Source: Endozoicomonas sp. 8E
Lineage (GTDB): Bacteria; Pseudomonadota; Gammaproteobacteria; Pseudomonadales; Endozoicomonadaceae
Assembly: GCF_032883915.1 (NCBI RefSeq)
Contig: NZ_CP120717.1
Location: 677,501 to 741,500, forward strand
Direction of reading: 5' to 3'
DNA: 64,000 nucleotides
Under the pieces are notes generated by a model that worked only from the letters and a program-made list of their open reading frames with translations, was not told the origin of the DNA and ran no database searches. The translations under genes were made by a program, and so were the position numbers. Positions 36,579-46,264 of this stretch are shown piece by piece. The stretch's first letter is position 1, and each line of letters opens with the position of its first letter.

Positions 36579-38339
36579 CTACTTTGTCACGGCGTTGAGC
36601 AGGATTTCCAGGCAATGGGTTTTGCCCTTCAGGGCTGCTGCGGACAGCGGGGTGCATCCATTCTTACTCCGGGCGTTGAGATCCGCCCCGGCGTTGATCA
36701 GGAGTTCCACACAATCGCTATTGCCTTTCGCGGCAGCAACGTACAGCGGGGTGGCGCCATCCGAAGTCCGGCAGATGTTGAGATCCGCCCCGGCGTTGAT
36801 CAGGCGTTTCACGCAGTCGGTATTGCCTTTCGCGGCAGCAATGTACAGCGGGGTGGCGCCATCCGGAGTCCGGCAGATGTTGGGGTCCGCCCCGGCGTTG
36901 ATCAGGAGTTTCAGGCAGCCAGTGTTATTTTTCAGGGCAGCGATGAATAGTGGGGTGTTACCATTTTCAGTCCGGGCGTTGGGACTCGCCCCAGCCTTGG
37001 TCAGGAGTTTCACACAGTCGGTGTTATTTTCCTGGGCAGCGAAGAACAGCGGGGTGGCGCCATTCTTAGTTCGGGCGTCGAGATTGGCCTTGGCTTTGAT
37101 CAGGGCTTTCACGCAGTCGGTATTGCCTTTCGCAGCAGCGATGAGCAGCGGGTTGCTGCCATTTGAAGACAGTGGGGTGTTGAGATTCGCCCCGGCGTCG
37201 ATCAGGAGTTGCACGCAGTCGGTATTGCCCTCCTGAGCTGCGATGTATAGCGGGGTGGCGCTATTCTTAGTCCGGGCGTTGAGATCCGCCCCGGCGTTGA
37301 TCAGGAGTTTCACGCAGTCGGTATTACCTTTCGCAGCAGCAGCGAGCAGTGGGGTGGCACCATCCGTAATCCTGGCGGCGTTGAGATCCGCCCCGGCATT
37401 GATCAGGCGTTTTACGCATTCGGTGTTATTTTTTTGCGCAGCGATGAATAGCGGGGTGACTCCATCCTCAGTCCGGGCGTTGAGATCCGCCCCGGCGTTG
37501 ATCAGGAGTTTTAAACAGTCGGTATTGCTCTTCAGGGCTGCAACGAACAGCGAGTTGGTGCTATCCGAAGTCCTGGCGGCGTTGATATTCGCCCCGGCGT
37601 TGATCAGGAGTTCCACACAGTCGCTATTGTCCTCCTGGACAGCGATGAAAAGCAGGGTGGCGCCAGTCTTGGTTCGGGCGTCGAGATCCGCCCCGGCGCT
37701 GAGCAGGAGTTTCACGCAGTCGCTATTGCCCTTCCAGGCAGCGATTAAAAGCGGGGTGGCGCCATCCGAAGTCTTGGCGGCGTTGACATTCGCCCCGGCG
37801 TTGATCAGGAGTTTCACGCAGTCGATATTACCGTACTCAGCAGCGATGAACAGTGCGGTGATACCATCCGAACGGGCAGTGTCGAGGTTCGCCCCGGCAT
37901 TGATCAGGCGTTCGACGACGTCCCTGTGCCCCCTGCCGGATGCCAACATCAAGGCAGTGAAATCAGCAGTCATAACCGCATTGACATTGACTCCTTCTGC
38001 CAGTGACCTCTCCACCTGATCCAGATCCCCGTTTATACAGGCACGATAAAACGTCTGATCGGGGAAAAATGTATCCGGGTGAGATTCACTGGTGTTCTGA
38101 TTCACCACAGGCATCGGGTTTTGCCGACACATCGCGCAACGGCGTGAGCCGATGGGCTGATCAACAAAACACCTTGAAATGCAGTCCAAATCGAAGCGTT
38201 GACCACAACATTGGGTCTTAACGACCACAGGCGCCACACTTTGGCCATGGAAGGGAGCCAAACAAATAGGACAGTGATCGGCCTTCAGTGTCCATGGGGA
38301 GAAGAGGGTAGCGAGCAATGCCACATATATGTAGAGCAT
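36579..38339 (-). CDS. RA20, RING-like/ankyrin protein (586 aa)
   Basis: Start MLYIYVALLATLFSPW; RING motif CCGQRFDLDC. About 15 ankyrin units; two adjacent CRTxDGATPLYxAAAKGN units (about 36720-36900) are a tandem duplicate. The last unit departs from consensus (SKNGCTPLSAAALKGKTHC) and the protein ends LLNAVTK-TAG. Confidence 0.88.
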   Translation of the reverse strand: MLYIYVALLATLFSPWTLKADHCPICLAPFHGQSVAPVVVKTQCCGQRFDLDCISRCFVDQPIGSRRCAMCRQNPMPVVNQNTSESHPDTFFPDQTFYRACINGDLDQVERSLAEGVNVNAVMTADFTALMLASGRGHRDVVERLINAGANLDTARSDGITALFIAAEYGNIDCVKLLINAGANVNAAKTSDGATPLLIAAWKGNSDCVKLLLSAGADLDARTKTGATLLFIAVQEDNSDCVELLINAGANINAARTSDSTNSLFVAALKSNTDCLKLLINAGADLNARTEDGVTPLFIAAQKNNTECVKRLINAGADLNAARITDGATPLLAAAAKGNTDCVKLLINAGADLNARTKNSATPLYIAAQEGNTDCVQLLIDAGANLNTPLSSNGSNPLLIAAAKGNTDCVKALIKAKANLDARTKNGATPLFFAAQENNTDCVKLLTKAGASPNARTENGNTPLFIAALKNNTGCLKLLINAGADPNICRTPDGATPLYIAAAKGNTDCVKRLINAGADLNICRTSDGATPLYVAAAKGNSDCVELLINAGADLNARSKNGCTPLSAAALKGKTHCLEILLNAVTK

Positions 38340-38527
38340 TCTGTGCCAGTCGATAAGGGGTGCGGCTCAGGTACAGCAATGGAATGATAGTTCATTTATG
38401 TGTCTCTCAAAGTTTGCTGTGGTTAAATAATCATCTGTTTCAAAAACTCAGAAGATGGGAACACCCAGAGCCATGCTTACTGGATAACACAACGCCTTTC
38501 TTTTGTTCCCTTCCTTGCCTCAGTTCC

Positions 38528-39781
38528 CTACTTTGCTTCAGCCCTGATCAGGGCTTCCACGCAGTCGGTATTGCCCATCGCAACCGCGATGGAGAGCGGG
38601 GTGGCACCATCTGAAGTTCTGGCGGCATTGAGATCTGCCCCGGCGTTGATCAGGAGTTCTACGCAGTCGGTATGGCCCTCCTGAGCTGCGATGTATAGCG
38701 GGGTGGCGCTATTCTTATTCCGGGCGTTGAGATCTGCCCCGGCGTTGATCAGGAGTTCTACGCAGTCGGTATGGCCCTCCTGAGCTGCGACGTATAGCGG
38801 GGTGACGCTATTCTTAGTCCTGGCGTTGAGATCTATCACGGCGTTGATCAGGAGTTTCACGCAGTCGATATTACCTTTCGCAGCAGCGGCGAGCAGTGGG
38901 GTGGCACCATCCGTTATCCTGGCGGCGTTGAGATCCGCCCCGGCATTGATCAGGAGTTTCACGCATTCGGTGTTATTTTTCTGGGCAGCGATGAATAGCG
39001 GGGTGGCTCCATCCTCAGTCCGGGCCTCGATATCCGCCCCGGCGTTGATCAGGAGTTTCACGCAGTCGATATTACCTTTCGCAGCAGCGGCGAGCAGTGG
39101 GGTGGCACTATCCGTAATCCTGGCGGCGTTGAGATCCGCCCCGGCATTGATCAGGAGTTTCACGCATTCGGTGTTATTTTTCTGGGCAGCGGTGAATAGC
39201 GGGGTGACTCCATCCTTAGCCCGGGCGTTGAGATCCGCTCCGGCGCTGATCAGGAGTTTCAAGCAGTCGATGTTATTTTCCTGGGCAGCGAAGAACAGTG
39301 CGGTGGCACCAGTCGAACAGGCGGCGTCGAGGTTCGCCCCAGCGTTGATCAGGCGTTCGACGATCGCCTTGTTCCCGTTCTTGGATGCCAACATCAAGGC
39401 AGTGAAACCATAAGTCATAACCGCATTGACATTCACTCCTTCTGCCAGAAACCTCTCGACTTGATCCAGATCCCCGTTTATACAGGCACGATAAAACGTC
39501 TGATCGGGGAAAAATGTATCCGGGTGAGATTCACTGGTGTTCTGATTCACCACAGGCATCGGGTCTTGTCGGCACATCGCGCACCGGCGTGAGCCGACAG
39601 GCTGATCAAGAAAACACCTCGTAATACAGTTCAGATCGAAGCGGTGACCACAACACTGGGTTTTGACGACCACAGGCGCTTCACTTCGGTCATGGAAGGG
39701 AGCCCAACAAATAGGACATTTATCAGCCTTCAATGTCGAAGGGAAGAAGGCAGCGAGCAATGCCATACAAAAGTAGAACAT
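38528..39781 (-). CDS. RA21, RING-like/ankyrin protein (417 aa)
   Basis: Start MFYFCMALLAAFFPS; RING region CPICWAPFHDR, CCGHRFDLNC, CAMC. About ten ankyrin units. A two-unit block (NAARITDxATPLLAAAAKGN, then TEDGATPLFIAAQKNNTEC) is tandemly repeated at about 38850-39180, and a QEGHTDCVELLINAGADLNA pair follows, so most of the gene consists of recent duplications. It ends IRAEAK-TAG. Confidence 0.88.
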   Translation of the reverse strand: MFYFCMALLAAFFPSTLKADKCPICWAPFHDRSEAPVVVKTQCCGHRFDLNCITRCFLDQPVGSRRCAMCRQDPMPVVNQNTSESHPDTFFPDQTFYRACINGDLDQVERFLAEGVNVNAVMTYGFTALMLASKNGNKAIVERLINAGANLDAACSTGATALFFAAQENNIDCLKLLISAGADLNARAKDGVTPLFTAAQKNNTECVKLLINAGADLNAARITDSATPLLAAAAKGNIDCVKLLINAGADIEARTEDGATPLFIAAQKNNTECVKLLINAGADLNAARITDGATPLLAAAAKGNIDCVKLLINAVIDLNARTKNSVTPLYVAAQEGHTDCVELLINAGADLNARNKNSATPLYIAAQEGHTDCVELLINAGADLNAARTSDGATPLSIAVAMGNTDCVEALIRAEAK

Positions 39782-39971
39782 CTGTGTTGGTCAATAGGTG
39801 GTACGGATTAGATTCAAAAAAAGTATGGTAGTTCATTTGTATGCCTATCAAAGTTTGCTGTGGCTAAATAATCACGCATTTCAAAAACTCAGAAGATGGG
39901 AACATCTGAAAGCCGTATTTACTGGATAACACAACACTTTTCATTTTGTTCCCTTGCCTTGCCTCTGTTCC

Positions 39972-41018
39972 TTATTTTGCCCCGGCCTTGCTCAGGACTC
40001 TCGCACACTCGGTATTGCCCATCTCGATTGCGATGGACAGCGGGGTGGCGCCATCCTCAGCCCGGGCGTTGAGATCTGCCCCGGCGTTGATCAGCAGTTT
40101 CACGCATTCGGTGTTATTTTCTTGTGAAGCGATGAGCAGCGGGGTGGCGCCATTCAGCAGGGCAGCGTTGAGATCCGCCCCGGCGTTGATCAGGAGTTGC
40201 ACGCATTCGGTGTTATTTTTTTGGGCAGCGATTAACAACGGGGTGGCGCCATCCTTACCCCGGGCGTTGAGATTCGCCCCGGCGTTGATCAGGAGTTGCG
40301 CGCATTCGATGTTATTTTGTTGGGCAGCGATAAACAGCGGGGTGGCGCCATTGAGCATGGCAGCGTTGAGAGCCGCCCCGGCGTTGATCAGGAGTTTCAC
40401 GCATTCGGTGTTATTTTCTTGTGTAGCGATGAACAGCGGGGTGGCGCCATCCTTATAGCGGCTGTTGAGATCTGCCCCGGCGTTGATCAGGAGTTTCACG
40501 CATTCGATGTTATTTTCTTGTGCAGCGATGAACAGCGGGTTGGCGCCACCCTCATTCCGGGCGTTGAGATCCGCCCCGGCGTTGATCAGACGTTCGACGA
40601 TATCCGTGTGCCCGCCGCTGGATGCCAACATCAAGGCAGTGAAATCAACATTTATAACGGCATTGACATTGACTCCTTCTGCCAGTGACCTCTCCACCTG
40701 ATCCAGATCTCCGATTAAACAGGCAAGAAAAAACGTCTGATCGGGGAAAAATGTATCCGGGTGAGATTCACTGGTGTTCTGATTCACCATAGGCATCGGG
40801 TCTTGCCGACACATCGCGCAGCGACGTGAGCCGATGGGCTGTTTAACAAAAGACTTTGAAATACAGTCCAGGTCGAAGCGGTAGCCACAACATTGGGTTT
40901 TGACGATCACAGGCGCTTCACTTCGGCCATGGAAGGGAGCCAAACAAACAGGGCAGTGATCGGCCTTCAATGTCCATGGGGAGAGGGTAGCGAGCAATGC
41001 CACACTTAAGTAGAACAT
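39972..41018 (-). CDS. RA22, RING-like/ankyrin protein (348 aa)
   Basis: Start MFYLSVALLATLSPW; CPVC, CCGYRFDLDC (Tyr for His), CAMC with a SFVKQPIGSRR spacer. About eight ankyrin units, QENNTECVK subtype, ending LSKAGAK-TAA. The leader upstream leads directly into the IS607-type element at about 41201, which separates RA22 from RA23. Confidence 0.87.
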   Translation of the reverse strand: MFYLSVALLATLSPWTLKADHCPVCLAPFHGRSEAPVIVKTQCCGYRFDLDCISKSFVKQPIGSRRCAMCRQDPMPMVNQNTSESHPDTFFPDQTFFLACLIGDLDQVERSLAEGVNVNAVINVDFTALMLASSGGHTDIVERLINAGADLNARNEGGANPLFIAAQENNIECVKLLINAGADLNSRYKDGATPLFIATQENNTECVKLLINAGAALNAAMLNGATPLFIAAQQNNIECAQLLINAGANLNARGKDGATPLLIAAQKNNTECVQLLINAGADLNAALLNGATPLLIASQENNTECVKLLINAGADLNARAEDGATPLSIAIEMGNTECARVLSKAGAK

Positions 41019-41278
41019 CTGTATTGGTCAATAAGCCGTGTGGGTTAGATACAAAAAAGCATGCTAGTTCATATGGCCATCAGAGTTTGCTGTGGCAAAT
41101 AATCACCTTGTTTTAAAGACTCAGAAGATGGGAACACCTGAGAGCCATGTTCACTGGACAACATAACGCCTTTCTTTTGTTTCTTTCACTGCCTCTGCTC
41201 CGCTACTAAAAATCTAACATAATCTGTAATTATGTAGACTTATCTACGCCGTCGGCATGGATGCACGACGAATCGTGT

Positions 41279-42418
41279 CTAACTCCACTCTTGCGTAGGG
41301 TTTAGGGTCTGGGCGACCCCGTCGAGCTGTAACGTGTCTCGACCGTAATTATCAAGGTTCAAACTCGCACTGTAATCCCTATCATGCAGAGTTTTACATT
41401 TTGGACACCGCCACTCACGATCAGACAGAGTAAGATTGTCATTTACGTAGTCGCAAGTATGAACCGCACACTTCTTCGAGCTGGGAAAGAACCGATCTGC
41501 AATCACAACCTGACATCCTCGCAGCTCTGCCTTGTATTCAACCAGTTCTCTCAGCTTACCGAAACCTGCGTCACTGATTGCTCTTGCCAGTTTGCGGTTT
41601 TTTACCATGCCTTTGACATTCAGATTTTCGAGGGTGATTATTTTGAATCTTGACGTCAGATAATCACTTACCTCATGTAGTACGGCTGTTCGCTGGTTAC
41701 TTATCCGGTAATGCAGTTTGGCAACCGCTCGCTTGGCTTTCACATAGCGGTTGCTTCCCTTTGTTTTGCAGCTTAACGCCCTCTGTTTCCTGTTAAGGCG
41801 TTTCAGAGAGCCTTTCAGTTTCTGATTAGCAGCAAAGGTTTTGCCATTCGAACAAATAGCTAAATCTTTGATGCCAAAATCAACGCCCACAGACTCATGG
41901 CTTTGTGCTTTTGGGTCGTAATCCTGAGTGTCTACCAAAATAGAAGCGAAATACTTTCCGGCTCGCTTAGTGATCGTCACCTGACAGGGTGTTCCTGTGA
42001 ACCTCAGTTTCTGGCGCATCTTGATGCGGGTTTTCAATTTCTCAATGCGAAGTGTTCTGCCATCAACATCGAACTTGGGTTTTTCTCTGAGAGAAAAACT
42101 GTCGTGTAGTCCTCGCTTCTTGAATCTTGGATAACCTGCTTTTTCTCCTTTCTTCACCCGACGGAAGAAGTGAGTAAAGGCGTCATGAAGATCGTCGATT
42201 GTATTCCTGGTGACACGTTGGCTGACTTCGGCATACCAGGGAAACTCAAGCCTGAGTTCTTGGTATTTTTCATTCGCAGCCTTCTTTGACCATTTAACGC
42301 CTTCTTGATTGAAATGGGCTAACAGTTGATTGAAAGCATGACGACGAGAACCACAAGCCCTATCAAGATAATCGGCTTGTTGTTTTGTCGGTCTGAGTTC
42401 AATCTTGTGAGCTAACAA
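41279..42418 (-). CDS. tnpB: TnpB, IS607-associated RNA-guided nuclease-type protein
   Basis: TTG at 42418 gives LLAHKIELRPTKQQADYLDR, the normal TnpB start, and 379 residues. The frame runs 45 codons further up, but that part overlaps the tnpA remnant in another frame and is unlike TnpB. RuvC-type residues are present: D180 in VGVDFGIKDLA, E264 in ITLENLNVKGM and D348 in HDRDYSASLNL. Zinc-ribbon cysteines are C317/C322 and C338/C341; the first pair is spaced C-x4-C rather than the usual C-x2-C. TnpB proteins cut DNA guided by an RNA from the element's 3' end. This one may still be active, but the cysteine spacing raises doubt. Confidence 0.9.
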   Translation of the reverse strand: MLAHKIELRPTKQQADYLDRACGSRRHAFNQLLAHFNQEGVKWSKKAANEKYQELRLEFPWYAEVSQRVTRNTIDDLHDAFTHFFRRVKKGEKAGYPRFKKRGLHDSFSLREKPKFDVDGRTLRIEKLKTRIKMRQKLRFTGTPCQVTITKRAGKYFASILVDTQDYDPKAQSHESVGVDFGIKDLAICSNGKTFAANQKLKGSLKRLNRKQRALSCKTKGSNRYVKAKRAVAKLHYRISNQRTAVLHEVSDYLTSRFKIITLENLNVKGMVKNRKLARAISDAGFGKLRELVEYKAELRGCQVVIADRFFPSSKKCAVHTCDYVNDNLTLSDREWRCPKCKTLHDRDYSASLNLDNYGRDTLQLDGVAQTLNPTQEWS

Positions 42419-42432
42419 CGTCTTGCAAAGTC

Positions 42433-42732
42433 TCAAGCATTTTTTCGTATAACCTGAGTTCGCCAACCTTTTGCAGAACAGCAGGCTTCCAGTAGCTCTT
42501 GCTGACTGTCTAAGTCTGGCTTTTGGTCGTGACTGGATACTCTGCAATAGCAAAGCGTAGGCGCAGCTTCGTTACTGTAGCCCATCAATTCAGACACGTC
42601 GTAGTAACAAGTTCCAACTTTGGTCTTTCTGGCAGGAAGCAGCTCACCTGTGCTTTCCGATTTTCGTAGTGTTACTGGGTCTGTACCATGTAAACGAGCT
42701 GCCTCACCTATCTTCAGTAATCACTTATCCAT
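42433..42732 (-). pseudogene. tnpA: tnpA remnant, IS607-type serine recombinase
   Basis: Read from ATG 42732 the frame gives MDK, a TGA, then LKIGEAARLHGTDPVTLRKS (MerR-like helix-turn-helix), TGELLPARKTKVGTCYYDVS and LCYCRVSSHDQKPDLDSQQE, the start of the serine-recombinase domain with the catalytic Ser in RVSS. It ends WRTQVIRKNA-TGA where the rest of the catalytic domain should begin. A short frame from the internal ATG (MLETLQDVVSSQD) may be the native C-terminus, implying a large internal deletion. It cannot encode a working recombinase, so the element can only move if helped in trans. Confidence 0.85.
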
Positions 42733-42792
42733 GCTTGAGATTTTATAAGATAGTTTTAGATTATAATAGATTTCTGCGAACTGTTTTTAACC

Positions 42793-44649
42793 CTACTCTG
42801 CGCCAGCATTGACCCGGAGGAGTTCCACGCAGTCGGTATTGCCCTTCAGGGCTGCCGCGGACAACGAGGTGGCGCCATCCGAAGTCCGGCAGATATTGAA
42901 ATCCGCCCCAGCCTTGATCAGGAGTTTCATGCAGTCGGTATTGCCCTCCTGGGCAGCAATGTAAAGTGGAGTGGCGCCATCGTCAGTCCGAGCGGCGTTG
43001 ACGTCTGCCCCGGCATTGATCAGGAGTTTCAAACAGTCGGAATGGCCCTTCATGGCTGCGAAGAATATTGGAGTGGCGCCAGTCAGCAGGGCAGCGTTGA
43101 GATCTGCCCCGGCGTTGATCAGGAGTTGCACGCATTCGGTGTTATTTTCCAGGGCAGCGATTAAAAGCGGGGTGGCGCCATCCTTAGCCTGAGCGTTGAG
43201 ATTCGCCCCGGCGTTGATCAGGAGTTGCACGCAGTCGGTGTTATTTACCTGGGCAGCGATGAATAGCGGGGTAGTACCATAGCCAGTCCGGGCGTTGAGA
43301 TCCGCCCCGGCGTTGATCAGGAGTTGCACGCATTCGGTGTTATTTTCCTTGGCAGCGATGAATAGCGGGGTAGTGCCATACTCAGTCTGGGCGTTGAGAT
43401 CCGCCCCGGCGATGATCAGTAGTTTCACGCAGTCGGTATTGCCCTTCAGGGCTGCGTAATGCAGCGGGTTGGCGCCATCCGAAGTCCTTGCTGCGTTGAG
43501 ATCCGCCCCGGCGATGATCAGGAGTTTCACACAGTCTGTATTGCCCTCCTGGACAGCGATGAAAAGCGGGGTGGCGCCATCCTTGGTTCGAGCATCGAGA
43601 ACCGCCCCGGCGATGATCAGGAGTTTCACGCAGTCGCTACTGCCCTTCCAGGCTGCGATGTAAAGCGGGGTGGCACCATCCTTAGTTCGGGCTTCAAGAT
43701 TCGCCTTGGCTTTAATCAGGGCTTTCACGCAGTCGGTATTGCCTTTCGCAGCAGCGATGAACAGCGGGGTGCTGCCATCCGAAGTCAGGGGAGTGTTGAG
43801 ATTCGCCCCGGCGTCGATCAGGAGTTGCACGCAGTCGCTATTGCCCTCCTGAGCTGCGATGTATAGCGGGGTGGCGCTATTCTTGGCCCGGGCGTCGAGG
43901 TCAGCCCCGGCCTTGATCAGGATTTCCACGCAGTCGGTATTGCCGGGCTCAGCAGCGATGTACAGTGCGGTGGCACCATTCCAATGGGCAGCGTCAAGGT
44001 TCGCCCCGGCGTTGATCAGGAGTTTCACGCAGTTGCTATTGCCCTTCCAGGCTGCGATGAAAAGCGGGGTGATACCATCCGAAGTCCGGAGGGTGTTGAC
44101 ATCCGCCCCGGCGTTGATCAGGAGGTTCACGCAGTCGGTACTACCGTACTCAGCAGCGATAAACAGTGCGGTGGCACCATTCGAACGGGCAGCTTCGAGG
44201 TTTGCCCCAGCGTTAATCAGGCGTTTGACGGTATCCATATGACCCCAGCGGGATGCCAACATCAAGGCAGTGAAGTCACCAATCATAACGGCATTGACAT
44301 TGACGCCTTCTGCCAGTGACCTCTCCACCTGATCCAGATCCCCGTTTATACAGGCACGATAAAACGCCTGATCGGGGAAAAATGTATCCGGGTAAGATTC
44401 ACTGGTGTTCTGATTGACAATAGGCATCGGGTCTTGCCGACACATCACGCAACTGCGTGAGCCGATGGGCTGTTTAACAAAAGACTCCGAAATACAGTCC
44501 AGATCAAAGCGGTGACCACAACATTGGGTTTTGACGACCACTGGCGCTAGGCTTCGGCCATGGAAGGGAGCCAAACAAAGAGGACACTGATTGGCCTTCA
44601 GTGCCCAAGGGAAGAGGGCGGCGAGCAATGCCATACATAATTGGAACAT
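42793..44649 (-). CDS. RA23, RING-like/ankyrin protein (618 aa)
   Basis: Start MFQLCMALLAALFPW; CPLC, CCGHRFDLDC, CVMC with a SFVKQPIGSRS spacer. About 16 ankyrin units; the last (SLSAAALKGNTDCVELLRVN) has an extra residue. The stop TAG at 42793-42795 is untouched although the IS607-type element begins two bases later. A stretch of about 220 bp near the 3' end (about 42945-43165) is almost identical to part of RA29, 8.8 kb away. Confidence 0.88.
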   Translation of the reverse strand: MFQLCMALLAALFPWALKANQCPLCLAPFHGRSLAPVVVKTQCCGHRFDLDCISESFVKQPIGSRSCVMCRQDPMPIVNQNTSESYPDTFFPDQAFYRACINGDLDQVERSLAEGVNVNAVMIGDFTALMLASRWGHMDTVKRLINAGANLEAARSNGATALFIAAEYGSTDCVNLLINAGADVNTLRTSDGITPLFIAAWKGNSNCVKLLINAGANLDAAHWNGATALYIAAEPGNTDCVEILIKAGADLDARAKNSATPLYIAAQEGNSDCVQLLIDAGANLNTPLTSDGSTPLFIAAAKGNTDCVKALIKAKANLEARTKDGATPLYIAAWKGSSDCVKLLIIAGAVLDARTKDGATPLFIAVQEGNTDCVKLLIIAGADLNAARTSDGANPLHYAALKGNTDCVKLLIIAGADLNAQTEYGTTPLFIAAKENNTECVQLLINAGADLNARTGYGTTPLFIAAQVNNTDCVQLLINAGANLNAQAKDGATPLLIAALENNTECVQLLINAGADLNAALLTGATPIFFAAMKGHSDCLKLLINAGADVNAARTDDGATPLYIAAQEGNTDCMKLLIKAGADFNICRTSDGATSLSAAALKGNTDCVELLRVNAGAE

Positions 44650-44836
44650 CTGTGTTGGTCAATAAGCCGTGTGGGTTAGATACAAAAAAGCATGTTAGTT
44701 CATTTGTATGGCTATCAAAGTTTGCTGTGGCCAAATAAACACCTTGTTTTAAAGACTCAGAAGATGGGAAAACCCAGAGCCGTGTTTACCGGATAACACA
44801 ACGCCTCTCTTTTGTTTCCTTCACCGCCTCTGTTCC

Positions 44837-46078
44837 CTACTCGGCCCCGGTAAGGGCTTCCACACAGTCGGTATTGCCCATTTCGGTAGCGATGGACAGC
44901 GGGGTGGCGCCATTCGGCAAGGCAGCGTTGACATCTGCCCCGACGATGATCAGGAGCTGCACACAGTCGGTATTGCCCTTCAGGGCTGCCGCGAACAGCG
45001 GGGTGGCGCCATCCTTATAGCGGCTGTTGAGATCTGCCCCGGCGTTGATCAGGATTTCCACGCTATCGGTATTGCCCTTCAGGGCTGCAATGAACAGCGC
45101 GGTGGTGCCATCCTTAGTCCGGGTGTTGAGATTTGCCCCAGCATTGATCAGGAGTTTCATGCTTTCGGTGTTATTTTCTTGGGCAGCGATTAACAGCGGG
45201 GTGGCGCCATCCTTAGCCCGGGCGTTGAGATCCGCCCCGGCGTTGATCAGGAGTTTCACGCACTCGGTGTTATTTTCCTGGACAGCGATATAGAGCGGGT
45301 TGGCGCCGTCCTCAGTCGGCGCGTTGAGATCCGCTTTGGCTTCGATCAGGGCTTTCAGGCAGTCGGTGCTATTTTCCTGCGCAGCGATGAACAGCGGGCT
45401 GACGCCAGCCTCAGTCTGGATGTTGATATCCGCCCCAGCATTGATGAGGAGCTTTATGCTGGCAGTATTGCCATTCGCAGCAGCAATGTGCAGCGGGGTG
45501 CTGCCATCCTTAGCCCTGGCGTTGAGATCCGCTTTGGCTTCGATCAGGGCTTTCATGCAGTCGGTGTTATTTTCCTGGGCAGCGATGAACAGCGGGGTGG
45601 CACCATCCTCAGTCCGAGCGGCGTTGACGTCTGCCCCGGCCCCGATCAGGCGTTCGACGACTTTCATGTGCCCGTCAATGGACGCCAACATCAAGGCAGT
45701 GAAATCATAAGTCATAACGGCATTGACATTGACTCCTTCTGCCAGTGACCTCTCCACCTGATCCAAATCCTCGTTTAAACAGGCACGATAAAATGTATGA
45801 TCGGGGAAAAATGTATCCGGGTGAGATTCACTGGTGTTCTGATTCACCACCGGCATCGGGTCTTGTCGGCACATCGCGCACCGACGTGAGCCGATGGGCT
45901 GATCAACAAAACACTTCGAAATACAGTCCAGATCGAAGCGTTGGCCACAACATTGGGTTTTGACGACCACGGGCGCTACACTTCGACCATGGAAGTAAGC
46001 CAGACAAATAGGACATTGATCAGCTTTCACTGTCCATGGGGAGAGGGTAAAGAGCAATGCCACACATAAGTAGAACAT
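44837..46078 (-). CDS. RA24, RING-like/ankyrin protein (413 aa)
   Basis: Start MFYLCVALLFTLSPWTVKAD; RING motif CCGQRFDLDC. About ten ankyrin units, with two EAKADLNAxxxDG units of the KAL type. It ends EALTGAE-TAG. Its 3' flank (GGGAACAGAGGCGGTGAAGG on the minus strand) is the intact version of the sequence split by the IS607-type element and close to the sequence adjoining that element's 3' end. Confidence 0.88.
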   Translation of the reverse strand: MFYLCVALLFTLSPWTVKADQCPICLAYFHGRSVAPVVVKTQCCGQRFDLDCISKCFVDQPIGSRRCAMCRQDPMPVVNQNTSESHPDTFFPDHTFYRACLNEDLDQVERSLAEGVNVNAVMTYDFTALMLASIDGHMKVVERLIGAGADVNAARTEDGATPLFIAAQENNTDCMKALIEAKADLNARAKDGSTPLHIAAANGNTASIKLLINAGADINIQTEAGVSPLFIAAQENSTDCLKALIEAKADLNAPTEDGANPLYIAVQENNTECVKLLINAGADLNARAKDGATPLLIAAQENNTESMKLLINAGANLNTRTKDGTTALFIAALKGNTDSVEILINAGADLNSRYKDGATPLFAAALKGNTDCVQLLIIVGADVNAALPNGATPLSIATEMGNTDCVEALTGAE

Positions 46079-46264
46079 CTGTGTTGGTCAATAAGTAGCT
46101 CGGGTTAAATACAAAAAAGCATGATAGTTCATTTATATGGCTAACAGAGTTTTCTGTGGCTAAATAATCACGCATTGCAAAACTCGGAAGATGGGAACAC
46201 CTGAAAGCCGTGTTTACTGGATAGCACAACGCCTTTCTGTTGTTGCCTTCCTTGTCTCAGTTCC

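Larger units (their letters stand above)
41201..42791 (-). mobile_element. Decayed IS607-family insertion sequence (tnpA remnant plus tnpB)
   Basis: The element is bounded on one side by the RA23 stop (TAGGG on the minus strand) and on the other by GAGCAGAGGCAGTGAAAG, which is the normal 3' flank of RA genes (TAGGGAACAGAGGC in RA24). Rejoining the flanks restores that sequence with one base change and no target duplication, as known for IS607 elements, which insert at GG. The 3' end (41205-41278) contains short hairpins: CACGA/TCGTG, GTAGA/TCTAC and CATAAT/ATTATG. The exact ends are uncertain by 1-3 bp. Confidence 0.82.

Noticed and set aside
41279-42418. IS200/IS605 assignment for the tnpB element
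   Set aside because: The upstream remnant is a MerR-type helix-turn-helix plus serine-recombinase start, which marks IS607, not the Y1 transposase of IS605.
42419-42553. 45-codon N-terminal extension of the tnpB frame
   Set aside because: It is the tnpA remnant read in another frame and is unlike TnpB; the family start fits TTG 42418.
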